From Lineus longissimus (taxonomy: Eukaryota; Nemertea; Pilidiophora; Heteronemertea; Lineidae): 64,000 bases of DNA. Below the pieces are notes generated by a model that worked only from the letters and a program-made list of their open reading frames with translations, searched no databases and was not told the DNA's origin. Each line of letters begins with the position of its first letter. Within the stretch, counting starts at the first letter, position 1. A program made the translations under genes and the position numbers. The stretch is taken from assembly GCF_910592395.1 (NCBI RefSeq), contig NC_088315.1, positions 18,583,808 through 18,647,807 on the forward strand, read 5' to 3'. This document shows, one piece after another, positions 1 through 11,424 of this stretch.

Positions 1-908
1 CACATAACTGGATTGGTATTGGTTTCCCAAGTTGTCTTTACGGTCAGACTGGGCCTGTCATTCAAGATGCTCTACCCAAGGCATGAGCTACCACCAGTAG
101 GCTACCCAAGTTGTCTCTGTGGCACGGGTTGTCTCTGGGCCCATCTTTCAAGATGCTCTCCGTACCCAAGGCAGGTAGACTAGAGTCAATCCCGATGTTG
201 TCACAGGTACGCGAGTTCCTAAGTAGGCGACTTGAGCGCTTTAAAGGCCAGTCCTCAGGAGCACAGCCCAAACACAGCACAACTCAAGGAGTGGCCCCAG
301 CTAGCTTCTTGAGGGGTCTCTATGGCCAGCTCTCTTCTTTAACATAGTGGGCTAGAAGCTCTTCATAGCAGAAATGCCCTGATGTTGTCCGAGGGGTAGC
401 TATATCAGATACAAACTTTGAGCCGAGACAAAGACATAGTCACATCCAAGTGTCGGGACAGTGAAAAATTTGCAATTTTTTTCTAAATGCAGCCAGCTAA
501 GAACTTAACTGTGTCGTAGAACTGGATTGGTAATGGTTTTCTTAAGTATTTTGGATAAGCTGCTTGATGCTCGTCTTCTCTTGGCCGAGGAATGTGACAT
601 AAAAAACTTGTCCCGATGTGGATCATCACCAGAGGGGGGGGGGCTGTCAAAGATGTAACTTGGGTGGGGGAGTGATTGATGTATTCACTTCAAGCACCAT
701 TTTCTTCATGACTAAGATGTCTTCCAAGTACTTCTTTCACATCTGAAAGTCTATTCAACATTGTTTGCCTCAACTAAAATGACGACACGTTTTTGTGCAA
801 CAAACATTTTTTTTATTATAAATTTCCCGGGAAGTTCACAAAACTATGTGTACAAAATTGAAAACTATATCACAGGTGTCCTAAACAATACCAACTTCAC
901 AAAGGATA
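1..908. other. Gene-free stretch with degraded direct repeats
   Basis: I see no supportable gene here. Two related segments (about 30-86 and 106-175) share the words caagttgtct and ttcaagatgctct and look like an old local duplication. The phrase actggattggtaatggtttt recurs in slightly altered form near positions 7 and 522. A G-rich run lies near 635-648. The open frames here are short and look like chance. Confidence 0.5.
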
Positions 909-914
909 TTTATT
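909..914 (-). terminator. AATAAA polyadenylation signal of the PRORSD1-like gene
   Basis: On the minus strand AATAAA occurs 24 nt downstream of the TAA stop of the PRORSD1-like gene. This is a short but workable 3' UTR for a compact intronless gene. Confidence 0.5.
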
Positions 915-937
915 ATACTACAGCAGACAACATACTT

Positions 938-1444
938 TTATAGCTCAACAAACTCAACTGTCACCTGCACATCAACAAGAAATTTGAACAAGTTCTGGTA
1001 GGTAATCAAAGTGGTTAGCTCGGTTGTAAAGGGATGAAAATTTAGACAGATTTCAGAGTCTTTATATCTTTGAAAGTAAGCATCCACAACAAATTTGATG
1101 TTTTTTGAAGATGGAAAAATGAATGAAAACGGGGTCACCGCACCTCGGACGGTATGGAGAAGAGAGACTAGTTCAAGGTCTGTTGCAAAGGAGAAGTTAC
1201 GATGCGCTCCTAGAAGAGTTTTTAACCTCTTCAAGTCAAGTTTGAAGTCCTCACGACAAAGTATGTAGTAAAACTGTCCCTTTCGATCCTTCAAAAGCAA
1301 ATTCTTGCAGAAGATTCCCTCCATGCCTTCCCGTTCACCTAACGGTCTATAGGTGAGCGTCCGTGTGTGTATACCCAGTTCCCTGAGGGTGCGGAAGAGG
1401 ACTTCTCTCCCACACCCCGGGCTGGGGACCACCTGGGAAGCCAT
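938..1444 (-). CDS. PRORSD1: Prolyl-tRNA synthetase-associated (YbaK/PrdX) domain protein, PRORSD1-like
   Basis: A 168-aa single-exon protein of the INS/YbaK trans-editing superfamily. Known PrdX/ProXp-ala members hydrolyse alanine wrongly attached to tRNA-Pro in the cytosol. Family marks are CKNLLLKD (Lys47, the equivalent of the conserved editing lysine), GAVTPF at 101-106 and NFHP at 135-138, with a hydrophobic C-terminal strand pattern. I start at Met8 of the longer open frame (to 1465) because this ATG lies in AATATGGC, a YY1-like start context; the upstream ATG is possible. Compared with vertebrate members, the stretch between the first strand and CKN is about 8 residues short and lacks the usual HPE...TVEE segment. 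The Asn that usually follows HP(M/L)T/V is also replaced. The fold assignment is secure; the substrate is inferred. Confidence 0.85.
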   Translation of the reverse strand: MASQVVPSPGCGREVLFRTLRELGIHTRTLTYRPLGEREGMEGIFCKNLLLKDRKGQFYYILCREDFKLDLKRLKTLLGAHRNFSFATDLELVSLLHTVRGAVTPFSFIFPSSKNIKFVVDAYFQRYKDSEICLNFHPFTTELTTLITYQNLFKFLVDVQVTVEFVEL

Positions 1445-2262
1445 ATTGAACGAACGTTCGGACAATGGTAACCCTTTTGGCTACCATTTCTCTTCCAATG
1501 GAAAGAGTTCATTTTTGTGAACAACCAAAATCAGCGTTCCTCATGTAAGAACTACATGTACCATATCCGTGCCGTGCTTGGGTCACAAAACCGTCAAAAA
1601 CCGCCAAGGATCACATGACCTGTAAAGACATCCAAAAAGGGAATGTTAAAAAAGTCAACATTATGAAACTGAGAATGAACAAATGGGAACATTTTATCAG
1701 GATCAATAAAACTTGCTGATTTCTTCTGAAAATGAGATGGTGCGAAATTGATATTTCATGAATGTACGGACCCGCAGTTGTAGCAGGTGAGGTCCCTGCC
1801 AATTGGACAGGATACACACGTCTTCGTCTCTTGTTCGTCTTGACCCTTGGAGTGGGTTGGAATCTCACACCGAGGGTTCAATGTGTTAAAGATTAACATG
1901 ACACATTTGTGTGCATGTCTCCCAGATGCATGAATGTAAATAAACAGTTATCGCAGAGATCATTTATATGATAATATCTGTTCTGTCATCAACCTTCAAC
2001 ACCTCTCTGCAACACGCTATGTCTGTGACATTATGGGGCTGCGGAATTACAGGGGTTAGAGAATGCAACGCCATCTATTTTAAATTTAAAAAACTAAACA
2101 GGACGTCAACGTTTACATTCACGTTCGATATCTGAACCTCTCTACTAAAAATAGGTTTTGTTTCCGTTTTACCAAAAATAAACCACGAATAAGTGTAATT
2201 CCTTCTAGGTTTTCTCGTCAGAAAGGACCACAACATCGTGTGAATAAATACAACTCACCATT
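1445..2262. other. Intergenic region between the PRORSD1-like and NUPR1-like genes
   Basis: AT-rich sequence with no convincing exon. It contains the 5' flank of the PRORSD1-like gene and probably a downstream 3' exon of the NUPR1-like transcript, which I could not delimit. The minus open frame at 1611-1868 has no recognisable motif. Confidence 0.3.
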
Positions 2263-2466
2263 TCAGTCGGCCTTTCCTCTTTGGACGTTATTTTTGTGGT
2301 TGTTCATGAGCTTCGCGACCGTCTTTCTGCTGTGTCCATTTGCGTCATGATGATTTGTGTTCAAGCTCGCTTCTTTCTTCGACCTCTGCTTACCACTTTT
2401 GCCGCAGTTGATGTGCTTATCGTGGTCGAAATTCCAGTGTTCGTACTCGTCAAAATGTTGTTCCAT
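2263..2466 (-). CDS. NUPR1: Nuclear protein 1 (p8/NUPR) homologue
   Basis: A 67-aa basic, intrinsically disordered protein matching the NUPR1/p8 family. Residues 23-53 carry the signature: a K/R-rich start, then KKEASLNTN, a short Gly-containing turn (DANGH) and RKTVAKL, colinear with the TKREAAANTN...GGHERKLVTKL core of human p8. The acidic/aromatic N-terminus (EYEHWNFD) stands in for the DSLDESDLYSL motif. Known p8 proteins are stress-induced chromatin cofactors. I start at the internal Met (2464-2466), not the far upstream frame Met, because upstream residues show no family similarity. Five nt after the TGA stop there is a strong donor, ATG|GTGAGT, so the mRNA probably has a 3'-UTR intron or an alternative C-terminus. 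Confidence 0.8.
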   Translation of the reverse strand: MEQHFDEYEHWNFDHDKHINCGKSGKQRSKKEASLNTNHHDANGHSRKTVAKLMNNHKNNVQRGKAD

Positions 2467-3483
2467 TTTGGTAGAAATATCTAGCGAAAACGCCTCAAAA
2501 ACAAGTAAAATATTGACAGTGACAGCGTTTCGTTGTTGTCGAATACACAATCTATGATATTTCCAGGGGCCAGTGTGTTTATATACTGAAAATAGGGATG
2601 ACATCATCATAAACCGGTTTGATTGGTCGACACCCTAATTGATTTTACCTGACACGCGTTCTGATAGGTTGAAAATGATCTGATGCAATTAGTGGGCTAT
2701 ATTGGGAAAATATGGGTTTGTTTGTCAACAGTTCCACGTGGCCTGTGAGTAATGCCTTGGGGACCAGATGGTTGGAATAATAATTGTGAATCAATAACCT
2801 ATTTTTGAATAGAATGTTTGCATTTGGCAGTGCACATGTGGCCTGGAGAAACAATCCCATTGAATGGAATGAGACATATCCGGAATGAGTCTTTGGGGAG
2901 TTCAGCCAGCTGAGGGATGGTGACTGGCTAGCTGGGGTTGGGACAGGTCATCGAATCACATCAAGAGCTTCAGGGCTTTATTCAGTACCTATCCAAATGA
3001 CCCTGGTACTGTTTGAGCCATGTGCTTACCTTTCCAATAACATGATTACACTTGGTTACAGAGAATATGGACCCACTCATCCGGAGGAACAGGGGTTAAC
3101 CCCGGATTTCCTCAGGATGGACCCCACTGTGATCACATTCCACTGAATCACATCGTGAGCTTCAGAGCCTTTCACTTGGCACTCATACAAACATTGGTGG
3201 ATGCTGAATGACTAGGTTATAGTAGTGGTTGAAATATTTTGATCCGGATCGAATTCAGTAATCATTCTTTTCATTGACAACAGGTGAACACATGGCATCT
3301 GGTTCTTTCATCATTGCTGTGCTTTGTACTTGGAAGGGCCACTTACTCTATTCTATTTTCAACATAATTATTATCTCCACCGCCTGCTGGTGCTACCACC
3401 CAAGGCCTGTCATGCGTAGGTTCCCAGGGCAGTCCATTCGGTTATGCTTTTCATACTGTAATTTGGTTGGCGATCGTATAAGA

Positions 3484-3797
3484 GGGACATAGAACCAGGG
3501 GGACATAGAACCAGGGGGACATAGGACCAGGGGGACATAGGACCAGGGGGACATAGGACCAGGGGGACATAGGACCAGGGGGACATAGGACCAGGGGGAT
3601 ATAGAACCAGGGGGACATAGAACCAGGGGGACATAGAACCAGGGGACATAGAACCAGGGGACATAGAACCAGGGGGACATAGAACCAGGGGGACATAGAA
3701 CCAGTGGGACATAGAACCAGGGGGACATAGAACCAGGGGGACATAGAACCAGGGGGACATAGAACGAGGGAGACATAGAACCAGGGGGACATAGGAC
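3484..3797. repeat. 16-bp minisatellite (GGGGGACATAGAACCA)n
   Basis: About 19-20 tandem copies of a 16-bp G-rich unit, with a few 15-bp copies and an acatagga/acatagaa polymorphism arranged in blocks. Because 16 is not a multiple of 3, the antisense strand is open in all three frames and each frame gives the same artificial 16-residue repeat rich in Pro, Trp, Tyr and Val. No gene is implied. Confidence 0.95.
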
Positions 3798-3799
3798 CA

Positions 3800-5030
3800 G
3801 GGCATCCTAGAACCTGAGGAACTAAGAAACTTGGGAACATAGGGATGACTTCGTCGTAGTCAGTGCACACCTCTGTAATTCTGATCAGGACCAAAAGAAC
3901 AAGAACATCTACAAAAAGAAGTATTTTTAATTTTCTTTATTTGTTCCCATAATAAATTAAATTTACCAACACTGATATTACAACACACATCTTTCAGTTT
4001 CAGTTTCAGTTCCGTTTTAAAGAGGAAATACCCTGAGGCAGGAGCTAGGTGGTTCAGATTAAAATAAAAAGATTGCGATTATTTCCGGGTTTACCATATG
4101 TCATACTTTCTAACAAACAGGCCTTTAAGATTACCAGTTTGACCCCCTAGCTTCTGCCTTAAGTTCCCTTTCACAATTGGGGTATTCTTTGTTTATCATG
4201 CAAATGATTTATTTAGATGTCCATAAACATACGTACTTGATTCATACAAAACATTAGTACTGTGGGCCTGTAACAGTTATCACTTTTATCTACAATATAT
4301 TTTAACAATAAATTATTCTGATCGAATTCCTGTGCAGGATTTAGGCCGAACCCATTATGATATTGACTCTTTTTCACAATCCATCCAAGGACAGCAAAAT
4401 GCTCCCATCAAAACAACTCCCATTGGTTTGTGGACAAACATCTTTATGATGTAACAGGGGCAAATCCTCAAGAGAGAACGCATTTGGACCTAGAGGATGA
4501 ACTTAGACAACATATAATTTTTTTCTTTGCTTTTTCTGTCTTTATCATTGATACAACCACTCACAAGTTTAATAGGTACAAGTAGGGAATGAGATACTGT
4601 GCCAAAAGTTTAAAGCTGACTGTGGTGTGTCTATTCACATAGGCCTATTGTAGAAAATAGGCCATTTGAACAGGTTTATCTCAACCAGCTTAAACACATC
4701 GATGCAGTAAGTTGGTTTTAATGCAAAATGGCTACCAACAGGACTGCAATGTCTCCAATTAGGGAGCATTGACAAATCATAAAACTGTTCTAGCATGACT
4801 GTCAATAGCCAGGATACGGCGGATCTGTTGGGCAGCTATCTGATGGCCTCCCGACAAACGAAAAATCGAACGTAGTTTTACGTCCCTGGTGGTCAACAGA
4901 TGATTTTTCAAAACGAAGATTAACGTCCATTGCGAAGAGTCAAACGGTAAAGCACATAAAACACATATCACATTTTCAACTCAAAACATTCATCCACATA
5001 ACGATTCAGTACTCCTTTCAACTATCTTGA
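3800..5030. other. Gene-free region downstream of RLIG1
   Basis: AT-rich, with no convincing coding exon on either strand. A TTTTAAT near 4714 would give an ATTAAA poly(A) signal for RLIG1 on the minus strand, about 320 nt past its stop. Otherwise I see nothing supportable. Confidence 0.4.
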
Positions 5031-5037
5031 AATGCAT

Positions 5038-8000
5038 TCATTGTCCAGTTACTCCATCTTTCAGCAAATCATTTAAATGCGGCACCGTTTGGCCATCAAG
5101 TTTGGCTAGTTTCCGTATCTGTGATGTATGGTCACATTCGAGTTCATATTGACTGAGATCAATGTCTATTTTGACTGGTAGTGAGTTGAGATGGAGATTC
5201 TCCACGGGCCATTCGAGACCAAGGTGATGGCGGTGAAGCTGGAAGAAAGAAAGAAAAAGAAATTAGTAAGAATTTGAAATGGAGAATTTGGACTTTTTAA
5301 AGGCGTAATCCGTTTGTTGACACATAACTGCTGGTCCAACTACATCTATTTTGTATTTCTAACGCTAGGCAGTGACAATTGTCATTCATGACCCATATCA
5401 CATGTATGCTCTGGTGTTGGTGCGTGTATAAATTTCATGATCACTGCATGTTAATTTAGCAAATGTATGCACTAGGTTTGGCATATGAGATTATTACACG
5501 GTAGGTGTATTGTTTCAACCATCGCAAATCTGCCAAAATTGGCAAGTTTTCTCTCGAGCTGGCACCGCAGTGGCATGTGTCATTGTCATGGAAACGACCA
5601 CCAAGGTATACAAAGAGCGTAAGCCTTTAAGGGATGAGCAAATTGAAAAATTATGAAAAAACTATCGTAAGTGAGGCCTAATTCACCCCATGCAGGTAAA
5701 ACCAGGTGCAATCGTCAGAATGAAACCTAACTGATAAACTAAAGCCCAGAAAAACCAATTATTATGAGCCTCCTGTACAATTTCAGGAATATTTGATCCC
5801 ACTCATGACAACTTTGACCCTTTTTAATTAGATCCCTTGGCAGCAGAGGAGTTTCAAAGCTACCTAAGTGGCGAATGTCTAACTTCAATGAAAAACTCTT
5901 TTATCTGTTTGGCTAAGGCCAAAATCTGGGCCATGATACCTAAGTGATGTTGATGCTGATGACAGCATTATTAGCAACTTCCAATACAATCACTATCTCA
6001 CAAATCCGACTGGGTACCAACCTTAAAGAGTTGTCCATCTTTACAATGCCAGACTATCCCTTCAATCCTGCCCTCTGAGCATGAGCTGAACCAATCCATG
6101 ATCGATTTATGGTCGGGTTTTGGTGGGCTGTGGCAGTGTATAGAGCCATGTACTACCAGGAGATGAAGTGGGTGTTGCTTACAGCCTAAACCTGTCAAAG
6201 ACGAAATCAAAATTTCAACCAAAATCATAATTCCACTAAAACTCAAGGCGGTTTACATTCGGAAGTTTTAGTTTTAGTTTTAAAGGCCTCCACCATTCAT
6301 TAGAATTTGTAATATCAAATTTGAAAATTTCCAATTGCGCAATATTCTGAATATAAATTTCAGCATTGTGACATCGTTTTTGCCAACATGGCCGACATCT
6401 GTTTTTAAAATTTTGGCACCAATTTGGGCTGAGGAGTAACTAGCCTATTTGGGCTAAGGGACTGAGGGGTTAAAAGAGCCTGAACACTTGCCATAAGGAT
6501 TTCCGTTGATATTGGTCCCGATTAGCTCAAGTGTGTGTCTGGCAATCTCCGCGAGTGGTACAAGACTTATTTGCAGCATTCTTTCTTGCTGAGCACCATG
6601 TTTGTTGATATGTCTGAAATGTAAACACATGAGTGTCATTGCAAAGCGATATATCCATTTTTTGAGAAACATGCATTATGTTTACAGGGCCCTTTGAACC
6701 AAATTCGAACAATTCAGGTCCTCCCAAGATTGGGCCTACTGTTCCGTGAGCCTTATCCCTGAACAGATAGTCGGGTATTACAATGCATCCCAAGATTAGG
6801 CCTATTGTTCTGTGAACCTAATCCCTAAACAGATTGAGCATTACAATAGGGTATCAGCTCTCGGACAATAGGCGGGTCAGATCAACGATGGACAGCGTGT
6901 GCAATGACCAACATTGATCAAACAAAATAGTTATAAACTCATTATTTTTCAATTAATTTCAAATCTAAAAAGCTATTTGTTCGAAAAATACATTTGTAAG
7001 CAGACTGTTCTGTTTCCAAAATCATCACAGCGAAATGGTGTACCTTTTTTTCTTTAGTGACAGGACAAAGACACAACTGATTTGCTTATCTGAGGATTAT
7101 AAGACAAGATATGATCATTCGCACCGCTCCAAAAGGCGTTTTAGAGCTGTATGAATGGTTTTATCTTCAAGGGGCTGTGAAAGTAATGTCCTTTAAAATT
7201 TCGGATTGAACTGAAAATGTGTGGTGTGGTTAACTCCAAAAGTTATCTCAGGCAGCACAGCAATACTCACCTTAGGACGAGAGCAATTCCGTTTTCCAGA
7301 TCTACAGTAGTCAAATGCCAGCAATGTTGCCGTGACGATGGGTCAAGAGGAACCCACCCTGGAGACAGAAAAAAGCGTTTGATATGGCAAATTTATTTCA
7401 TGATAGCAGCCTACACCATTCATTGCATAATTTTGTGATTCGGGTAATGAGAAATGAACAATGCTGTAGAGCACTTATAATGCAAGCATGTTCGTTGAAA
7501 CTTGGCAATGATAGTATCTGTCTTTAAAAGTCACATTGATACCTGAGAAGACCCTTACCAGGAATGTGTCCATTTTGATCAGGTTGAGGTATATCATTAA
7601 CAATGTCTACTCCAGTCGCAGGAATCCAGTCAATGGGCACAGCCTGAAATACAGTAGAACCTCTCTATTAAGGACACCCTTGGGACTGGCAAGTGCTGTC
7701 CTTAATAGAGAGATGTCCTGATTAGAGAGGTCAAACGGAAACAACCAGCTGGGTGGCACTGTCAGTCATGTACCATACTTTTGAAATGAACCTAATTGGC
7801 ACCTAACTATTAGGGCACGTAAAAACGCTCATCCCGTCTTGGAGGAGGAATATTCCCTGGAGAATATCACCTCCAAGAGCAGCACCACAACTCACCTTAA
7901 AATCTTTAAGAACATCCCATGTGATATCCGGCCTTGGTCCCATTTTACCTTCCTTCTCCCACAGTCTTTGATTTGCCTGTACCTTCCTCAGCTGCTTCTC

Positions 8001-8552
8001 AGCCAACTTGTTGGGCTTCCTGTCAAGCCTTGCCCACAGCCATGGTTTACCTGCAGATAGAGAAGAATGGGAGGTGGATCAATAGGGCCGTTTTAACGTT
8101 TAGGTCCTTGTCTGAAAGGACAAGAGGCTCCCACCACATTTTTACCCAACTCTATTCTTTTTTCACGCAGCCACACTACGATTGTGTATGGCATACTTTG
8201 CTAATTTCATACATGTACTTCATTCCTTGTTCTAACAATAAGCCACTCTATGATTGTGTATTGTATACTTTGTTGATAGTGTACCCCTTTAAACGAATTT
8301 TTGTCTTGGATATACGGAATACCCTTTCGTACTCTCACCTCTAAATTCCTGCGCGTACACACACGTTCCATCTAGTTTTTCCGTGACCAGTGCTTTCTCA
8401 AGGTCATGGTCATGTGCCACTTCTTTTATTTCATCAGATGCGATCACCCGATACGCTTGGTAAGATCGTTTTTTCGACGGCTCCTCGAGAGAAATGGTAC
8501 GAAAGAGACATGACACCTTATTCTGCACGCTACCGCAGGCAGTGTAGTCCAT
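5038..8552 (-). CDS. RLIG1: RNA ligase 1 (RLIG1, C12orf29 family), 7 exons
   Basis: Exons 8552-8339, 8050-7896, 7643-7559, 7358-7271, 6613-6492, 6191-6022 and 5238-5038 join in phase into 344 aa (human about 325). The protein is an ATP-dependent 5'-3' RNA ligase of the metazoan C12orf29 family, in which the active-site lysine is adenylated. Motif I is TEKLDGTC with the nucleotidyl lysine at residue 59. Downstream blocks [42 protein letters not shown] and [10 protein letters not shown] (motif IV region) are colinear with human RLIG1, followed by [12 protein letters not shown]. The start ATG at 8552 precedes GSVQNKVSC, matching the human N-terminus. Intron 5 uses a GC donor (ATG|GCAAGT at 6491), required to keep PYGLG in frame. 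All other introns are GT-AG. The gene looks intact. Confidence 0.95.
6680..6935 (+). repeat. Dispersed repeat, copy 1 (inverted relative to 9160-9475)
   Basis: Within RLIG1 intron 4. It carries repeated phrases such as cccaagattgggcctactg, ccctgaacagatag and gaccaacattgatcaaa. The same sequence recurs in reverse complement near 9160-9475. The unit itself contains two related 70-bp subrepeats. It is probably a non-autonomous mobile element of unassigned class. Confidence 0.6.
7648..7745. mobile_element. Partial pogo/Tigger-like MITE (TACAGTAGAACCTC terminus)
   Basis: Starts with TACAGTAGAACCTCTCTATT and continues through ggacacccttgggactg and tccttaatagagagatgtcc. It is one end of the palindromic element seen complete at 16577-16757 and 39958-40139. 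It lies in RLIG1 intron 2. Confidence 0.6.
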
Positions 8553-9159
8553 GGCTGATGAGAGATGGAGTGTCCAAACTCTTCAAATGCAATCTGGAAA
8601 GAATTCATGAAAAATTATGACTGTATATGGCTTCAGAGTGCAACTGATGTCGACAGTTTGAGCTGTAGACAACACAGGTTTTGTCCATTAAAACACAGTA
8701 ACCAACCACTACATTATACGTAAAAACAATACCTCAATGATCTGTGATATGATTTTTATCTGCCTGATAGGATAATGTGGAAATCAAGCACCCAAATATT
8801 GCAAAATTGCATTATTTTTGCATCATTTTTCAGATTTTTTTGGTAAACATGTTTTTTTGCTTTTTCTGTTGGCGTGAGCTTGTCCATTTCCCGTAATGCC
8901 GCCAACCGCTCCTGAGTTGTTGTCTTCACAGCCGAATAATGTCCTACCTCAAAATACTTCTATAGAGACGAGTGGGATAATCCCTGTATACCCGGTTCGT
9001 AGACAGTGAGGGGAATGCTGGGGGTTGGGCTAAGGCTGTCCAGAAGAACCCAACCTTAGAGTTACCATACCAGCCTGAACAGATGCCCAGCAAATGAATC
9101 CTTTTGATCCACACATTGATTATAGAGAACAGGGGGTGTCCAAATAGATTTTTCAAAAT

Positions 9160-9475
9160 TTGAAATTGACCAAAAAATAATGAATTTTGATCAATGTTGG
9201 TCATATCGTAGCTTTCCATCGTTTGATCAAACCCGCCCATTGTCTGAGAGATACCCCATCGGAATGCTCAGGGATTAGGCTCTATACTCCATAATGCTCA
9301 AGTCAACTATCTGTTCAGGATTAGGCTCACGGGACAATAGGCCCAATCTTGGGAGGCATTGTAATATCCGACTGACTATCTGTTCAGGGATTAGGCTCAC
9401 GGAACAATAGGACCTATCTTGAGAGGACCTGAATTATACGAATTTGGTTCTAAAGGGCCTGTAAACATAATGACA
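9160..9475 (-). repeat. Dispersed repeat, copy 2
   Basis: Reverse-complement relative of 6680-6935: ttgatcaatgttggtca, ctgttcagggattaggctcac, caatcttgggagg and ctatcttgagagg. It is longer than copy 1 because of an additional subrepeat. It lies upstream of RLIG1. Confidence 0.6.
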
Positions 9476-9479
9476 AAAA

Positions 9480-9995
9480 TAAACCAATTACGAAGACGAA
9501 CGTTTCTGAAAATATGAGTGTATTACCACAAGCGTTACAAAGTAAGCATTGCAACTATTTACAAAACTTAAAGTTATACATATATCACATTGATCTGCTT
9601 GAAGTAAATATATTCATAAATTGTGTACATAATATCACTTAATCTCGTCTTTGTCAAGACTGTTTATTTGTCGGTGAAAGTTAGGTTATCACATGATTAA
9701 AAGGAGTACTGCAATGGCATTAATGAACATGATTAGAAATCTCTCCAGCCATTGCAATGGCATTTTGAAATGAACACAATTCTCTCATTAATAAAGGTTA
9801 TCGCCGACAGCTATCTGAGTTGACAAGACATCATAATAACAATTCTTCAAGTAGACCTCAACAAAATATCGTGGAAAAATGCACGAAAGCATATCAGCCA
9901 ATCTTTCAATCAAAAATACAAATTCAGCGCATGTTCTAATAGAAGTGAACTGGCTCTGTTGCAATTCTTAACGGCGTCTGCCATTACGTCATGAG
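9480..9995. other. AT-rich gene-free stretch
   Basis: No exon-like frame, no tRNA-like core and no clear tandem structure. I see nothing supportable here. Confidence 0.4.
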
Positions 9996-10007
9996 TTTAC
10001 CTATATG

Positions 10008-10720
10008 AGTATTCCTGTTTCGCCTATTCCTGTTTCGCCTATTCCTGTTTCGCCTATTCAAATGTATTGCTAACCTCCCCACAGACGTAGGAATATGAAC
10101 CGTCCCTTACTGACCGACCAAACCCGAGGAGAGCCACATATGTACGCATTGAAACAATACGTCAATGGAGAGAGGGACATAATGAGTTACGTTGATGCCA
10201 TCAGTTACCTTGTCTGACATAATATCATGATATGTATTTTCCACCTTGTTTGACTTTATATGTGCTGTACCTACATGTATATTATGACATGGGTTTTACA
10301 GCTGATTTTGATCAAATAATTATGAGAATGTACAATATTATGTATTTTTATCAAAAACTCGTGAATTCAGTTTTCATAAAATAAACGACTGCTTTACTCT
10401 ACTTAATCTATTAGTTTTTACTGTGTGTCAGTATGGTCCTATGGTCCTATGGTCAAATAAGTCCCGGACTGTCCCCGCTTTCAAGGTGACTCTTTCAAAA
10501 CGGTCATGGCATAACAAAGTTGATGGCATTTGATTAGTCAAATTGTCATCACATCGTTAACATCATCCAATTGTCCCCTCACATTTTCCCCATAAAATGA
10601 ACATGCATCCCTAAGGTTCCCCGTGGGAGAGTCGATTTATTGTAGGGGTACTGGAAAGTAGGCGAAACAGGAATAGGCGAAACAGGAATAGGCGAAACAG
10701 GAATAGGCGAAACAGGCATA
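10008..10720. mobile_element. Foldback element ending in inverted 15-bp tandem repeats
   Basis: The left end is 3 copies of ttcctgtttcgccta (about 10011-10058). The right end is 4 copies of its reverse complement, taggcgaaacaggaa (about 10656-10715). The roughly 600 bp between them are AT-rich and without coding frames. Inverted arrays of a short tandem repeat at both ends are typical of Foldback-type elements; the class is inferred only from structure. Confidence 0.6.
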
Positions 10721-10929
10721 AACCGATGTGGCAGCCAAATGCTTGAAATGTTCTTCTTTCTGTTTTCTTAAATATATCCAAACCTGATATGATATGATAC
10801 AAAGCGCGGGAAAACATCGACTTATACTGTTCCTTCAGTTATACAGCACGACTTTACTTGCCGGCCATAATGAGAGGATTTCCTTTATGGCCCAGTGGTT
10901 GGGGTGCTAGTCCCCGGAGCTAAGCAACA

Positions 10930-11420
10930 TTAACCTCTTGAATCCCAAAACTTGAAAATCCCGGGATCTCAGGGTGGTCACGTGGTTGCAAAATTGGGTC
11001 TGACTTTCACAATGTATACATGCTTCCCGAAATTGGTGGCTTGCATTGGAACTAACTTTTTCCCCCTTGTCCGTCATTAAAGGCATTCAAGTGTGTTGGT
11101 CAACCATGACTATCTCCTTTGTCCCTCCACCATAAGGCCTAGTTTCCCCTTATGACATCACTATTTCGGACACTCAGCGCCCCATTTCTTGAAAGGTGTA
11201 TAGCGCCCGCATACAACCGCCAAAGTTGGGTACCGAGGCGCCATCTACCCAGGCATGCTCTAACTGACCCTACTCTACATCAAACACGCTAAAACAAGCA
11301 ATAAACTAGCATCCCAGCTCAAGGGAAGAAAAATATCACCGAGACCGACATGTCGGTCGTTGGGAAAAAACGTTATTTCAAAATGAGTGACTGGTTGGTC
11401 ACCGGGATTCAAGAGGTTAA
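10930..11420. mobile_element. TTAA-bounded MITE with 17-bp perfect terminal inverted repeats
   Basis: Begins TTAACCTCTTGAATCCC and ends with its exact reverse complement GGGATTCAAGAGGTTAA, 491 bp overall. TTAA target duplication plus a CCT-starting terminus is the signature of the piggyBac superfamily. No transposase frame is present, so it is non-autonomous. The minus open frame at 11275-11502 runs through the right end and is not a gene. Confidence 0.8.
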
Positions 11421-11424
11421 GAAC

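Noticed and set aside
3393-3894. Three long minus-strand frames rich in Pro, Trp, Tyr, Val
   Set aside because: They are the three reading frames of one 16-bp minisatellite; a period not divisible by three gives the same peptide repeat in every frame.
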